Assembly (NCBI RefSeq): GCF_003236395.1
Contig: NZ_POUD01000011.1
Location: 1 to 64,000, forward strand
Direction of reading: 5' to 3'
Source of the DNA: Nonomuraea aridisoli
Lineage (GTDB): Bacteria; Actinomycetota; Actinomycetes; Streptosporangiales; Streptosporangiaceae
DNA: 64,000 nt
Shown: positions 44,915 to 52,953 of the stretch, one piece after another
Layout of the letters: the number at the start of each line of letters is the position of its first letter
Position numbering within the stretch: the first letter of the stretch is position 1
Position numbers and translations under genes: made by a program
Notes under the pieces: model-generated
Told to the model about the DNA's origin: nothing
Databases searched by the model: none
What the model saw: only the letters and a program-made list of their open reading frames with translations

Positions 44915-45706
44915 ATGATCCAGGGCCGGCCAGTCGGTGAGCTGCTGCGCGAGTGGCGCCATCGCAGAGGGCTGAGCCAGCTCGATCTGGCGATCCAAGC
45001 GCAGGTGTCGGCCCGGCACGTCAGCTTCGTGGAGACGGGACGGACCATTCCCAGCAGCGCGATGGTGTTGCGTCTGGCCGAGCACCTCGGCGTCCCGTTG
45101 CGGGAACGCAACCGGCTGCTGGTCGCGGCGGGGCACGCGCCCGTCGTCCGGGAACGGCCGCTCGAAGATCCCCACCTGATGCCCGCGCGGGACGCCCTGG
45201 AGCAGGTGCTGCGGGGCCACGAGCCGTATCCGGCGCTCGCCGTGGACCGGCGCTGGAATCTGCTGTTCGCCAACGCGGCGATCGACGTCTTCCTGGACGG
45301 CGTCGACGCGTCGTTGCTGCGTCCGCCGGTCAACATGATGCGGCTGGGCCTGCATCCGGACGGGTTCGCGCGGCGGGTGAACAACCTCGGGCAGGTGCGC
45401 GGTCACCTGTTGCCCCGGCTCGCCCGCCAGGCGGCGCAGAGCGGCGACCCCGAACTGCACGCGCTCTACGACGAGCTGCGGTCCTACGGCCCCGAAGGCG
45501 ACCCGCCGCCACCCGATCCCGCCGGCATCGCGCTCCCGATCCGCATCGAGCACCGCGGCGCCGAGCTGTGCTTCATCAACACGGTCACGACCTTCGGCGC
45601 CGCCTTCGACATCACGCTGGAAGAGATCGCGGTCGAGGCGTACTTCCCGGCCGACGAGGACACCGCCCGGTTCTTCCGGTCCCGGGCCCCGGCGACCGCT
45701 GGCTGA
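44915..45706 (+). CDS. XRE-family regulator with MmyB-like ligand-binding domain
   Basis: The 263-aa product has an N-terminal helix-turn-helix (ELLREWRHRRGLSQLDLAIQ, VSARHVSFVETGRTIPSSAM). The C-terminal MmyB-like PAS-type domain reads YPALAVDRRWNLLFANAAID, LRLGLHPDGFARRVNNLGQV-like segments, LYDELRSYG and RFFRSRAP. MmyB-like regulators bind fatty-acid-type or other hydrophobic ligands and commonly control one adjacent oxidoreductase or SnoaL-like gene, as here. Confidence 0.9.
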   Translation: MIQGRPVGELLREWRHRRGLSQLDLAIQAQVSARHVSFVETGRTIPSSAMVLRLAEHLGVPLRERNRLLVAAGHAPVVRERPLEDPHLMPARDALEQVLRGHEPYPALAVDRRWNLLFANAAIDVFLDGVDASLLRPPVNMMRLGLHPDGFARRVNNLGQVRGHLLPRLARQAAQSGDPELHALYDELRSYGPEGDPPPPDPAGIALPIRIEHRGAELCFINTVTTFGAAFDITLEEIAVEAYFPADEDTARFFRSRAPATAG

Positions 45707-45746
45707 GCCCGCCGTGACGCTTCCCGCCGGCCGGCGGTCGCCTCGT

Positions 45747-46649
45747 TCACGGCAGGTCGAGCACCGCCTTTCCGCGCACCCGGCGGGCGAGCAGGGCCGC
45801 GGCGGCCTCGGCGGCTCTTTCCCACGGGCCGCGCCAGCCCACTTGGGCGTCCAGCCGCCCGGTGGCGAGCAGGTTCACCAGGTGGGCGAGGTCGGCGCCG
45901 AGCGGAGTGGAGATGGTGAAGTTCTCGATCCGGCCGCGCGCCGACCGGACGCGGGCCTCCTCGAAGTCGATCGTCGTCGGCTCGCGGGACGCCATGCCGA
46001 TGGCCTGGACGACGCCGTCGTCCTCCAGCAGGAGGAACGCCTCGGCCAGTTGCCGTCCGCCGACGTTGTCCAGCACGCCGTACACGCGCTCGCGCAGGCC
46101 CGCGGGCCCGATGACGACCTCGGACGCGCCCAGGCCGGGCAGGCCCTCGCCGCGGGCTGGGCTGCCGACCGAGGCGATGACGTACGCGCCGGCGCGGGCG
46201 GCGAGCTGCACCGCGTAACGGCCGACGCCGCCGGACGCGCCGGTGATGAGCACGCGGCGGTCGGCGACGGGCCCGAGCCGGCGCAGGGCCTGCAGGGCCG
46301 TGACCCCGGCGACCGGCAGCGCGGCGGTCAGACCCAGGTCGACGCCTTCGGGCACGATGGCCAGGTCGGCCGCCTCCACCGCACGGAGCTCGGCCCAGGC
46401 CCCGCTCCAGCCGAAGGTGACCACGCGGGTGCCCGCGGCAGGGCGGGACCCGTCGGCGGCGGCCCGGACGACGACGCCGGCCGCGTCCCATCCCGAGACG
46501 TGGCCAGGACGCGCGTTCGGCGGGCGGAAGGCGATCTCTCCGAAGTTGAGCGCGATCGCGGTCACCTTCACCAGCGCCTGCGAGGGGCGTGGCACCGGGT
46601 CGGGCACCACGCCGAGGGTGAGGCCGGGGTCGTAGATCAAGGCGTGCAT
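45747..46649 (-). CDS. Zinc-independent MDR-family quinone oxidoreductase/alcohol dehydrogenase
   Basis: The ATG at 46649 is chosen for CCAGGAGGGAACG directly upstream. A longer frame would overlap the ATPase gene. The 300-aa protein has the GroES-like half (ALIYDPGLTLGVVPDPVPRP, VSGWDAAGVVVRAAADGS) and the Rossmann half with RRVLITGASGGVGRYAVQLA. Structural zinc ligands are absent, as in quinone-oxidoreductase-type MDRs, which reduce enones or quinones with NADPH. It sits 60 bp downstream of the truncated ATPase gene on the same strand. Confidence 0.88.
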   Translation of the reverse strand: MHALIYDPGLTLGVVPDPVPRPSQALVKVTAIALNFGEIAFRPPNARPGHVSGWDAAGVVVRAAADGSRPAAGTRVVTFGWSGAWAELRAVEAADLAIVPEGVDLGLTAALPVAGVTALQALRRLGPVADRRVLITGASGGVGRYAVQLAARAGAYVIASVGSPARGEGLPGLGASEVVIGPAGLRERVYGVLDNVGGRQLAEAFLLLEDDGVVQAIGMASREPTTIDFEEARVRSARGRIENFTISTPLGADLAHLVNLLATGRLDAQVGWRGPWERAAEAAAALLARRVRGKAVLDLP

Positions 46650-46708
46650 CGTTCCCTCCTGGTCGGGTGGGCTAACCCTGACGGGTGGCTCGCACGCCCG
46701 GCTGGTGG

Positions 46709-48945
46709 TCAGCGCACGGCGGCCCTGATGCGCGCCGTGATGCGCTCGACGTCGCCGCGCTCGGCCGGCGGCAGGGGCGCGCCCGCCGCCTCGCGGAGGG
46801 CGGCGGCCGTGGCCAGCAGGCGCTCCGCCGCCGCGAAGGAGCCCTCCAGCGCCGCCGCTCCGGCCAGGCCCTCGTGGGCCAGCGCGACGGCGCGCGGGTC
46901 GCCGATCGCCTCGGCCGCGGCGAGCCCTTCCTGGTGCAGTGACCGGGCGCCGGCGGCGTCGCCGCGCTGCTCGGCGACGAAGCCGAGCTCCGACAGCAGG
47001 AGCGTCACCCCGTAGAACGGCACTCCGTCCTCGTCCTCCAATCGCCGGCTCCAGGCCAGCGACTCGCGGAGCAGCGCGTCGGCGCCGTCGAGGTCGCCCG
47101 AGCGCCTGGCGGCGAGGGCGAGCCCCACCCGCGCGAACTCCTCGGCGAAGCGGCTGGACTGTTCGGCCGCAAGCCGCAGCCCCCGCTCGTGGAACTCCCG
47201 GGCGCGGGCGAAGTCGCCGGTCAGGAGCGCGATGCGGCCGAGGCTGGACAGCCGGTACGACACGTCGACCCACAACTGCAGGTCCTCCGCGCCGCGCAGC
47301 CCGTCACGGTGCAGCAGCGCGGCGCGGTCGTAGTCTCCGGTGATCTCGGCCAGGTAGCCGAGCATGTCGGTGGCCTGGAGCTGTCCCCACCGGTCGCCCA
47401 GGGCGGTGAACAGCGCGTGGCTGGCGGTGCCGCTGCGCTCGGCCAGGTCGAGGTCGCCCTGGAAGAGGGCTTGCTTGGCGCGGGCGGCGAGCGCCGCCGC
47501 CTCACCCCATCGGTCGCCCGTGGCGCGGAAGTCGGCCAGTGCGCCGTCGATCAGGGTTTGGCCGGCGGCGACGGCCCCGAGGTGCAGGTGGGCGAGAGCC
47601 AGGAACCACCGCGCACGGGGGCTCGCCAGGGTCCCGGCAGTACGGTCGCGCTCCGTCCGCCCGGCGCCGGTCAGCAGGGCGAATCCGCGCAACCATGCCG
47701 CGGCCTCGGGGTGTTCCCGTACCGCGGCCAGGTGGCGGTGTCCCTCACGGTGCCTGCCCCGCAGGTACCAGTACCACGCCACGCGGACGGCCAGCTCCGG
47801 GTCCCGGGAGTGGTCGAGCACGGCACGGAGGTTGGGCCACTCCTCGTCGAGACGCCGCAGCCACCGCCGCTGGCCCGGGCCGTGGAGATCGGCCCGCTCG
47901 GCGAGCCCGGCGTAGTAGGCGTCGCGGCGGCTCAGCACGTCGCCGGCCGGGCGGCGCCGCTCCAGGCAGTAGGCGGCGACGGACTCCAGCAGCCGATAAC
48001 GCATCCGGCCCGACGGCTGCTGCTCGGCCACCACCATCGAACGGTTGACGAGTTGGTCGAGCAGGCCCAGGTCCACGCCGACCGCCTCGGCCGCCTGGAG
48101 CGTGCAGCCGCCCGGGTGCACGGCCAGCGCGCACAGGGCGGCGCGCTGCGCCTGGTCGAGCTGGTCCCAGCTCCAGTCGATCACCGCTCGCAGGGTGCGC
48201 TGCCGGGCGGGCAGGCCGCGGGTCGTGGCGGCGAGCAGGGCGAACCGGTCGTCGAGGCGTTCGGCGACGCCTCGCACCCCGAGCGTGCGGACGCGAGCGG
48301 CGGCCAGCTCCAGGGCGAGCGGTATGCCGTCGAGCCGCTCGCAGATCGACGCCACCCAGCCCGCGTTCGCGGCGTTGAGCGCGATGCCCGCCCGGGCCGC
48401 GAACAGCGTGACGGCGTCGTCCCGGCCGAGCGGGCCCAGCGGGTGGACGACCTCCCCGGGGATGGCCAGCGGCTCGTGGCTCGTGGCGAGGACGCTCACT
48501 CCCGGGGCGGCCCTGAGCAGCAGTCCGGCCAGCTCGGCCACCGGCTCGATGAGATGTTCGCAGTTGTCGAGGACCAGCAGCATCCGCCGCCCGCGGAGCG
48601 CGCCGGCGAGCCGCTCGGCCAGCCCGGCGACGCCCGAACCGGGGTTCGCCCCGGTGCGCCTGTCGCCGGGGCGAACCCCGGTGGCGGGCTCGTCGCGCAC
48701 GCCGGGGCGGGCGCCGGTGGCGGGCTCGTCGCGTACGCCCAGCACTCCCGCCACGACCTCGGCCACCTCCGCCAGGCCGCCGCCACACAGCTCGGCCAGT
48801 TCGACCAGCCAGACCCCGTCGGGCGGTTCGACCGTCGCCGCCACCGCCAGCGCCAGCCGGGTCTTGCCCACCCCGCCCGGCCCGGTCACCGTGACCAGCC
48901 GTCCAGACGACAGCAGCCCGCTTGAGGGCACCGATAGCTGTCTTT
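46709..48945 (-). pseudogene. AfsR/LuxR-type NB-ARC-TPR regulator, N-terminally truncated
   Basis: The frame is open from SERQLSVPSSGLLSSGRLVT into Walker A TGPGGVGKTRLALAVAA, Walker B MLLVLDNCEHLIEPVAELAG, the sensor VLATSHEPLAIPGEVVHPLG and GIPLALELAAARVRTLG. It then has WSWDQLDQAQRAALCALAVH and about ten TPR-like helical repeats to 46709. Proteins of this type normally carry an N-terminal DNA-binding and BTAD domain (about 250 residues) before FVGRExEL; here sequence homology begins at ERQL, right at the edge of the neighbouring cassette. A GTG at 48931 could still start a 740-aa ATPase-TPR protein. A 36-bp repeat expands the loop between Walker A and B. Confidence 0.7.
48650..48740. repeat. 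36-bp tandem repeat inside the ATPase domain
   Basis: On the coding strand two near-identical 36-bp units encode VRDEPATGARPG and VRDEPATGVRPG, followed by a decayed third (DRRTGANPG). They insert about 30 residues between Walker A and Walker B of the NB-ARC domain, where related proteins have none. Confidence 0.75.
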
Positions 48946-49835
48946 CAGAACGGATGCCGGAGGTAGCCAGAGCCGAAGAGGATTGGTCTTTCGGGCTTGT
49001 ACGGCTCTAGATCTTCATCGGACCACTTGATCGTTGGCATCGCTGGAAGTGGATTCTGGAGCAAGGGATCGATCGCATCAGCGTGATGCCTCGCCCACGC
49101 AATCCACTCGCGCGTAGAGTCCGCGCTGTCACTCGCCTGAGCGGTGTTCCTCTGTTCCAGTCGGTCGCAGTACACGCGGATGTCTTCGGCTTGGCGCCAG
49201 TTGCGTACCTGCTCGCTGAGCGCGTCCTTAATGCGTGCCTGCACCAGTAGCTCGATCGCGGCTTCCCGATCGAGTTCCGCCTGGCGCCGGTAGAACTCCC
49301 TGGCGCGCGCTTCCGATGCGTGCCGCGCCTCCTCAGAGCCGGCGCGGTTCTCGGCACAGTTGACGACGGCAGCGGCGTAATCCTGGACGCCATGATCCTT
49401 GTCGTCGTACCACTGGCCAGCATGCCCTGAGGTACGACGTTCGAGGATATCGACGATCACCCGGCCGGTGGGACCTCGCTCCCAGGTTCGCGGTCTGGGA
49501 AGAACGCGGTTCGGGTTGGCCTTCGCCTCTTCCAGCCACTTCTTGTCCTGGGCGGTCAACTTGCGCGGAACGCGGCCGTACTCCTCCTTGAGGAGAAGGG
49601 TAGAGGTTGTAGGTCTGACGGTGATCTCTAACCGTCCGCCTCTGCCGAGCCGGAGTTCGTGGCCCCGATCGCTTGCTTCGCGCGCCACCGCGAGCAGGAT
49701 TCGGATCCCGCGCCGTGTGTGCTTCTCCGATAACTCGTCGACCTTCGTCAGGGCGCGGATCGTAGCAAAGACCGGATCCGAGCCTCGCCGTCGTGGAGCC
49801 ACGGTGCCTCCCGGAGACCTCGCTGAAGACACCAT
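48945..49835 (-). CDS. Hypothetical charged protein of a tRNA-adjacent cassette
   Basis: ATG at 49835 with GGAGAGA upstream gives a 296-aa protein, largely charged and helical: HTRRGIRILLAVAREASDRG, KLTAQDKKWLEEAKANPNRV, PTGRVIVDILERRTSGHAGQ, ARAREFYRRQAELDREAAIE, LLVQARIKDALSEQVRNWRQ. Proteins of this look are found as unassigned genes in actinobacterial integrated elements, often near zinc-ribbon genes like the one upstream. GC content is lower than in the flanking ATPase gene. No catalytic motif is recognised. Confidence 0.65.
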   Translation of the reverse strand: MVSSARSPGGTVAPRRRGSDPVFATIRALTKVDELSEKHTRRGIRILLAVAREASDRGHELRLGRGGRLEITVRPTTSTLLLKEEYGRVPRKLTAQDKKWLEEAKANPNRVLPRPRTWERGPTGRVIVDILERRTSGHAGQWYDDKDHGVQDYAAAVVNCAENRAGSEEARHASEARAREFYRRQAELDREAAIELLVQARIKDALSEQVRNWRQAEDIRVYCDRLEQRNTAQASDSADSTREWIAWARHHADAIDPLLQNPLPAMPTIKWSDEDLEPYKPERPILFGSGYLRHPF

Positions 49836-49878
49836 TCTCTCCGGGACGGCGCCCAGCGAGCGCTGTACTGGTGTTTGA

Positions 49879-50361
49879 TCACTGTCCGCGGGCGTTGGGA
49901 CCTGGCTGGGCGGTCCAGCAGCATGGGCAGGTCATCCATTCCAGTCCCGCGGGAACCTGCCAACGGTTACGGCAGATCCATCGGCGGCGGCACTGCACCA
50001 TTGTGTCGTTGGTCAGCAACTCGCCTATCTCCAAGGGCGCCTTCCTGCCGCATGAGCAGACCCACTCGGCAGGGGTCTGGATGGCGTCGGTCGTGGTGCT
50101 GCCCTCGGGTCTCGTTCGCATGGTGAATGTGGCTGTGGTCAGGAAGCGGCCCCCGGTGCCTTCGGAATAGATCTCATGGCATCGGGCACAGCGAACGTGC
50201 CGAAGGCTTTGCCCCCGCACTGTCCAGTGCATCGCGATGCTCACCAACGTCCTCAGCATGGCGGACCTCAGGATCCTGGCAGTGGGTGCGGCCCTACCTA
50301 CGATCCATGCGGACGGAGATCGAATCCAGGCCTGGCGCGCTCCTGGGCCCACGCTGGCCAC
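49879..50361 (-). CDS. Zinc-ribbon hypothetical protein upstream of the cassette gene
   Basis: The open frame of 160 codons contains at least four Cys clusters: VRCARCHEIY, WVCSCGRK, VQCRRRWICRNRW and MTCPCCWTAQ. This suggests one or two zinc ribbons. The first about 40 residues are atypical, and the real start may be the ATG giving MLRTLVSIAMHW or MHWTVRGQS. The 296-aa gene follows 43 bp downstream on the same strand, so they probably form one transcript. Zinc-ribbon small proteins of this sort are common cargo of actinobacterial integrative elements. Confidence 0.5.
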   Translation of the reverse strand: MASVGPGARQAWIRSPSAWIVGRAAPTARILRSAMLRTLVSIAMHWTVRGQSLRHVRCARCHEIYSEGTGGRFLTTATFTMRTRPEGSTTTDAIQTPAEWVCSCGRKAPLEIGELLTNDTMVQCRRRWICRNRWQVPAGLEWMTCPCCWTAQPGPNARGQ

Positions 50362-50490
50362 CCACTGCTTTGAACCGGCGACCGCCGCAGAGCGGTGGCA
50401 GTTGGGCGATCAAGGTGCCCAGGAGAACTTTTTTGAACCTGTCAGTGACCCGTGGGGGCGTTCAGAACGACGGTCAAATGACGGTCAAAC

Positions 50491-50534
50491 GATCAAGGGC
50501 CTGGCTCTCGATCTTGAGAACCAGGCCCTTGATC
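50491..50534. terminator. Perfect 14-bp stem-loop beside tRNA-Pro
   Basis: GATCAAGGGCCTGG (50491-50504) and CCAGGCCCTTGATC (50521-50534) are perfect complements around a 16-base loop that itself can extend the stem (TCTC/GAGA). It lies 13 bp beyond the tRNA 3' end and can terminate the tRNA transcript. Two ACGGTCAAA direct repeats (about 50470-50489) lie just outside it. Confidence 0.65.
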
Positions 50535-50547
50535 TGCAACTACAGTG

Positions 50548-50621
50548 TCGGGGTGGCGGGATTTGAACCCACGACCTCTTCGTCCCGAACGAAGCGCGCT
50601 GCCAAGCTGCGCTACACCCCG
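50548..50621 (-). tRNA. tRNA-Pro (anticodon CGG)
   Basis: The minus strand folds as a standard cloverleaf: acceptor CGGGGTG with CACCCCG, D-arm region AGCGCAGCTTGGCAGCGC, anticodon stem CTTCG-TTCGGGA-CGAAG with loop anticodon CGG, and T-arm GTGGG-TTCAAAT-CCCGC. The discriminator is A and CCA is not encoded. tRNA genes of this kind are frequent chromosomal attachment sites for integrative elements. Here accessory DNA lies on the 3' side and conserved housekeeping DNA on the 5' side. Confidence 0.95.
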
Positions 50622-50685
50622 GTGCACGCCGTCGTGCGCGTGCTTGAAGAAGTCTAGCCCACTTCCGGGGTGGTTGTGACCGCCT

Positions 50686-51579
50686 TCAGCGCCGGGGGAC
50701 CAGGGTCAGCAGAGACGCCTCCGGGAAGCAGGCGAAGCGGGCCGGGGCGTACGGGGAGGTGCCGAGGCCGGCCGAGACGTGCAGCCAGGCGCCGTCGTGG
50801 CGGCTCAGGCCCTTCACCCTGGCCCGGTCGATGCCGCAGTTGGTCACCAGGGCGCCGTAGAACGGGATGCAGAGCTGGCCGCCGTGGGTGTGGCCGGCGA
50901 GCAGGAGCTCGTAGCCGTCGGCCGCGAAGAGGGACATGTTGCGTGGCTCGGGTGAGTGCATGACTCCCAGCCGCAGGTCGGCGTCGGAAGGCGCAGGGCC
51001 CGCCACGAGGTCGTAGCGGTCGCGGGAGATGTGGGAGTCGTGGATGCCCGCCACGGCCACGTCGAGGTCGCCCACCTTGATGCGGGCGGTGGTGTTGTTC
51101 ATGTCGAGCCAGCCCTCGGCCGCCATGCCCGCCCCGAGCTCCTCCCACGGCAGGGACGGCACGTGCTGGCGGCGTTCGTTCTTGGACGTGCGCCACAGGT
51201 AGCGGGCCGGGTTCTTCGGCTTGGGGGCGTAGAGGTCGTTGGAGCCGTACACGAACAGGCCGGGGCGCGACAGCAGGGGCTCCAGGGCGTGCAGGAGCGA
51301 CGGGACGGCGTCCGGGTGGGCGATCGAGTCGCCGGTGTTGACCACCAGGTCGGGCTCCAGGGCGCCCAGGGAACGCACCCAGTTGATCAGCATCGAGCGG
51401 CCAGGCGTCAGATGCAGATCGGACAGGTGGAGGATGCGCACCGGACGCTGGCCGCGCTCCAGCACGGGCACGTCGAAGCGGCGCAGGCGGAACCAGTTGC
51501 GCTCCACCACGGAGGCGTAGGTCAGCCCGGCCAGGCCGAGGCCGAACACGGACAGGGGCACTGCGACGGCTTTCCTCAC
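50686..51579 (-). CDS. Membrane-anchored metallophosphoesterase
   Basis: The 297-aa protein has an N-terminal hydrophobic anchor (VAVPLSVFGLGLAGLTYASV) and the calcineurin-like signature: LHLSDLHL (metal ligands), NTGDSIAH, the GNHE/D block in the form VYGSNDLY, AGIHDSHI and GHTHGGQL. The Asn-Asp of GSND keeps the catalytic Asn. Relatives are the YkuE/YaeI-like enzymes acting outside the membrane on phosphodiesters or lipids. The gene is the first of the conserved block right of the tRNA and is divergent from yqeY. Confidence 0.9.
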   Translation of the reverse strand: MRKAVAVPLSVFGLGLAGLTYASVVERNWFRLRRFDVPVLERGQRPVRILHLSDLHLTPGRSMLINWVRSLGALEPDLVVNTGDSIAHPDAVPSLLHALEPLLSRPGLFVYGSNDLYAPKPKNPARYLWRTSKNERRQHVPSLPWEELGAGMAAEGWLDMNNTTARIKVGDLDVAVAGIHDSHISRDRYDLVAGPAPSDADLRLGVMHSPEPRNMSLFAADGYELLLAGHTHGGQLCIPFYGALVTNCGIDRARVKGLSRHDGAWLHVSAGLGTSPYAPARFACFPEASLLTLVPRR

Positions 51580-51639
51580 TCCTTCATGATGCCCGACATC
51601 GGGCGGGAGACGACCGCGGCAGTCCGCACAGGCGGCAAG

Positions 51640-52107
51640 ATGGACCGCATGAGCGCATTGAAGGACAAGCTGAAGGCCGATCTGACGGCCTCGCTGAAGA
51701 GCCGGGACGAGGTCCGCCTCCGGACCATCCGGATGGCACTGGCCGCGGTGAACGTCGAAGAGGTCGCCGGCAAGGAGGCCAGGGAGCTGACCGACGACGA
51801 GGTCATCAAGGTCCTCACCAAGGAGGCCAAGAAGCGGCGCGAGGCGGCGGAGGCGTTCAGCAACGCGGGGCGGGCCGAGCAGGCGCAGGCCGAGCTCGAC
51901 GAGCAGCGGGTGCTGGAGGAGTACCTGCCGGCGCAGCTGTCGGACGAGGAGCTGGCCGCGCTGGTCGACGCCGCCGTCGCCGAGACTGGGGCGTCGGGGC
52001 CGCAGGCCATGGGGCAGGTCATGAAGGCCGTCAACCCAAAGGTCGCCGGCCGTGCCGAGGGCGGCCGGGTCGCCGCCGCCGTACGCGCCCGCCTCGCCGC
52101 CGAGTAA
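51640..52107 (+). CDS. GatB/YqeY-domain protein
   Basis: ATG at 51640 (AGGCGG upstream; a second ATG at 51649 is possible) gives a 155-aa protein: SALKDKLKADLTASLKSRDE, RIRMALAAVNVEEVAGKEAR-like region, KVLTKEAKKRREAAEAFSNA, VLEEYLPAQLSDEELAALVD and MGQVMKAVNPKVAGRAEGGR. This is the full-length YqeY family, related to the tail domain of the GatB amidotransferase subunit. The family may contact tRNA but its role is unsettled. It is divergent from the metallophosphoesterase gene with 60 bp between. Confidence 0.92.
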   Translation: MDRMSALKDKLKADLTASLKSRDEVRLRTIRMALAAVNVEEVAGKEARELTDDEVIKVLTKEAKKRREAAEAFSNAGRAEQAQAELDEQRVLEEYLPAQLSDEELAALVDAAVAETGASGPQAMGQVMKAVNPKVAGRAEGGRVAAAVRARLAAE

Positions 52108-52953
52108 CGCCGCCGAGTCGCGCCGCCCGGCCGCTTCTCCGGCTCACGCCCCACGCCTCGCGTCACGCCTCACGCCTCACGCCTCACGCCTTGAGCGGGC
52201 GGGTCGTCCTGTGCGTCTGTCGAGAGGACTGGCCGGTGTACCGGGTGGGGCTGCCGAGGTGTGATGGGACCGGCCGCCGTTCCGGCTGGCCGGTCTTGAC
52301 CGGTGTGGTCGCTGTTCCGGACCTGTCGCTGAGGCTTGACCGGGCGACCCGCTGCCGGTTCCGTTGCTTGGGTCTGATCGGGCGGCTCGCTGCCGGTTCC
52401 CTTGCTTGAGCGGGACCGGGCGGCCCGCTGTGCGGTTCTGTCGCCGGGGTGTGGCTGGTCGGCGGCTGTGCTCCTTCTGCCGACGTCCCGACCGAGCGGG
52501 TCGCCACTTCGGTTCTGTTGCTGCCGAGTCCTGGTTGCGCCGGCCTGACGCGCTACCGGGTCGGGGCGGCGCCCGGCTACCTCTCGCCGATCGAGGCGTG
52601 CACAGGCGATCGCCGCTCCGGGCGCGTCCAGGGGGCCGGTGAGGTGTTGTGGGCCTGTGGAAGGCGCTCAAGGGTTCCTGGGAAGCCCCGGGCGTTCTCA
52701 TGGTGGTAGAGGGCCTCAGCGCTTCGCAGGCCCCCTACCGGGCTGTGAAGGCGTGCTGAAGGGCCTTGCGGGCCCGCCGAGCGGCACAGCCCGCCGAGCG
52801 GCACAAACCTCTGGAGGGCGGCAAACCCCGGCCCAGACCCGCTGAGCCCCGCGCCCCAAATCCGCTGAGCCCTGCAGTCCAAATCCGCTCAGCCCCGCGG
52901 AAGTCCCGCAGGGCTCGCGGAAGGTCCGCAGGGCTCAGGCAAGGGGCCGTGGG
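52108..52953. repeat. 850-bp non-coding stretch with degenerate GC-rich repeats
   Basis: No credible gene lies here. It holds four perfect tandem TCACGCC units (52163-52190) and an imperfect roughly 55-bp direct repeat at about 52330-52450 (sharing GCTGCCGGTTCC and GGGCGGC). Near 52780-52810 are GCCGAGCGGCACA doublets, and at about 52835-52940 a family of CCGCTGAGCCC and CCGCAGGGCTC motifs with inverted partners. The last part lies just past the penicillin-binding-protein stop and may form a terminator. Confidence 0.6.

Noticed and set aside
47189..48925. 578-codon plus-strand open frame over the ATPase-TPR gene
   Set aside because: Antisense shadow with low-complexity composition; the minus strand has Walker A/B and TPRs.
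1..50547. Second att copy of the tRNA-Pro 3' end
   Set aside because: No second copy of the GGGTGGCGGGATTTGAACCC block was noticed in the window; it may lie further left, so an integrated element cannot be bounded here.
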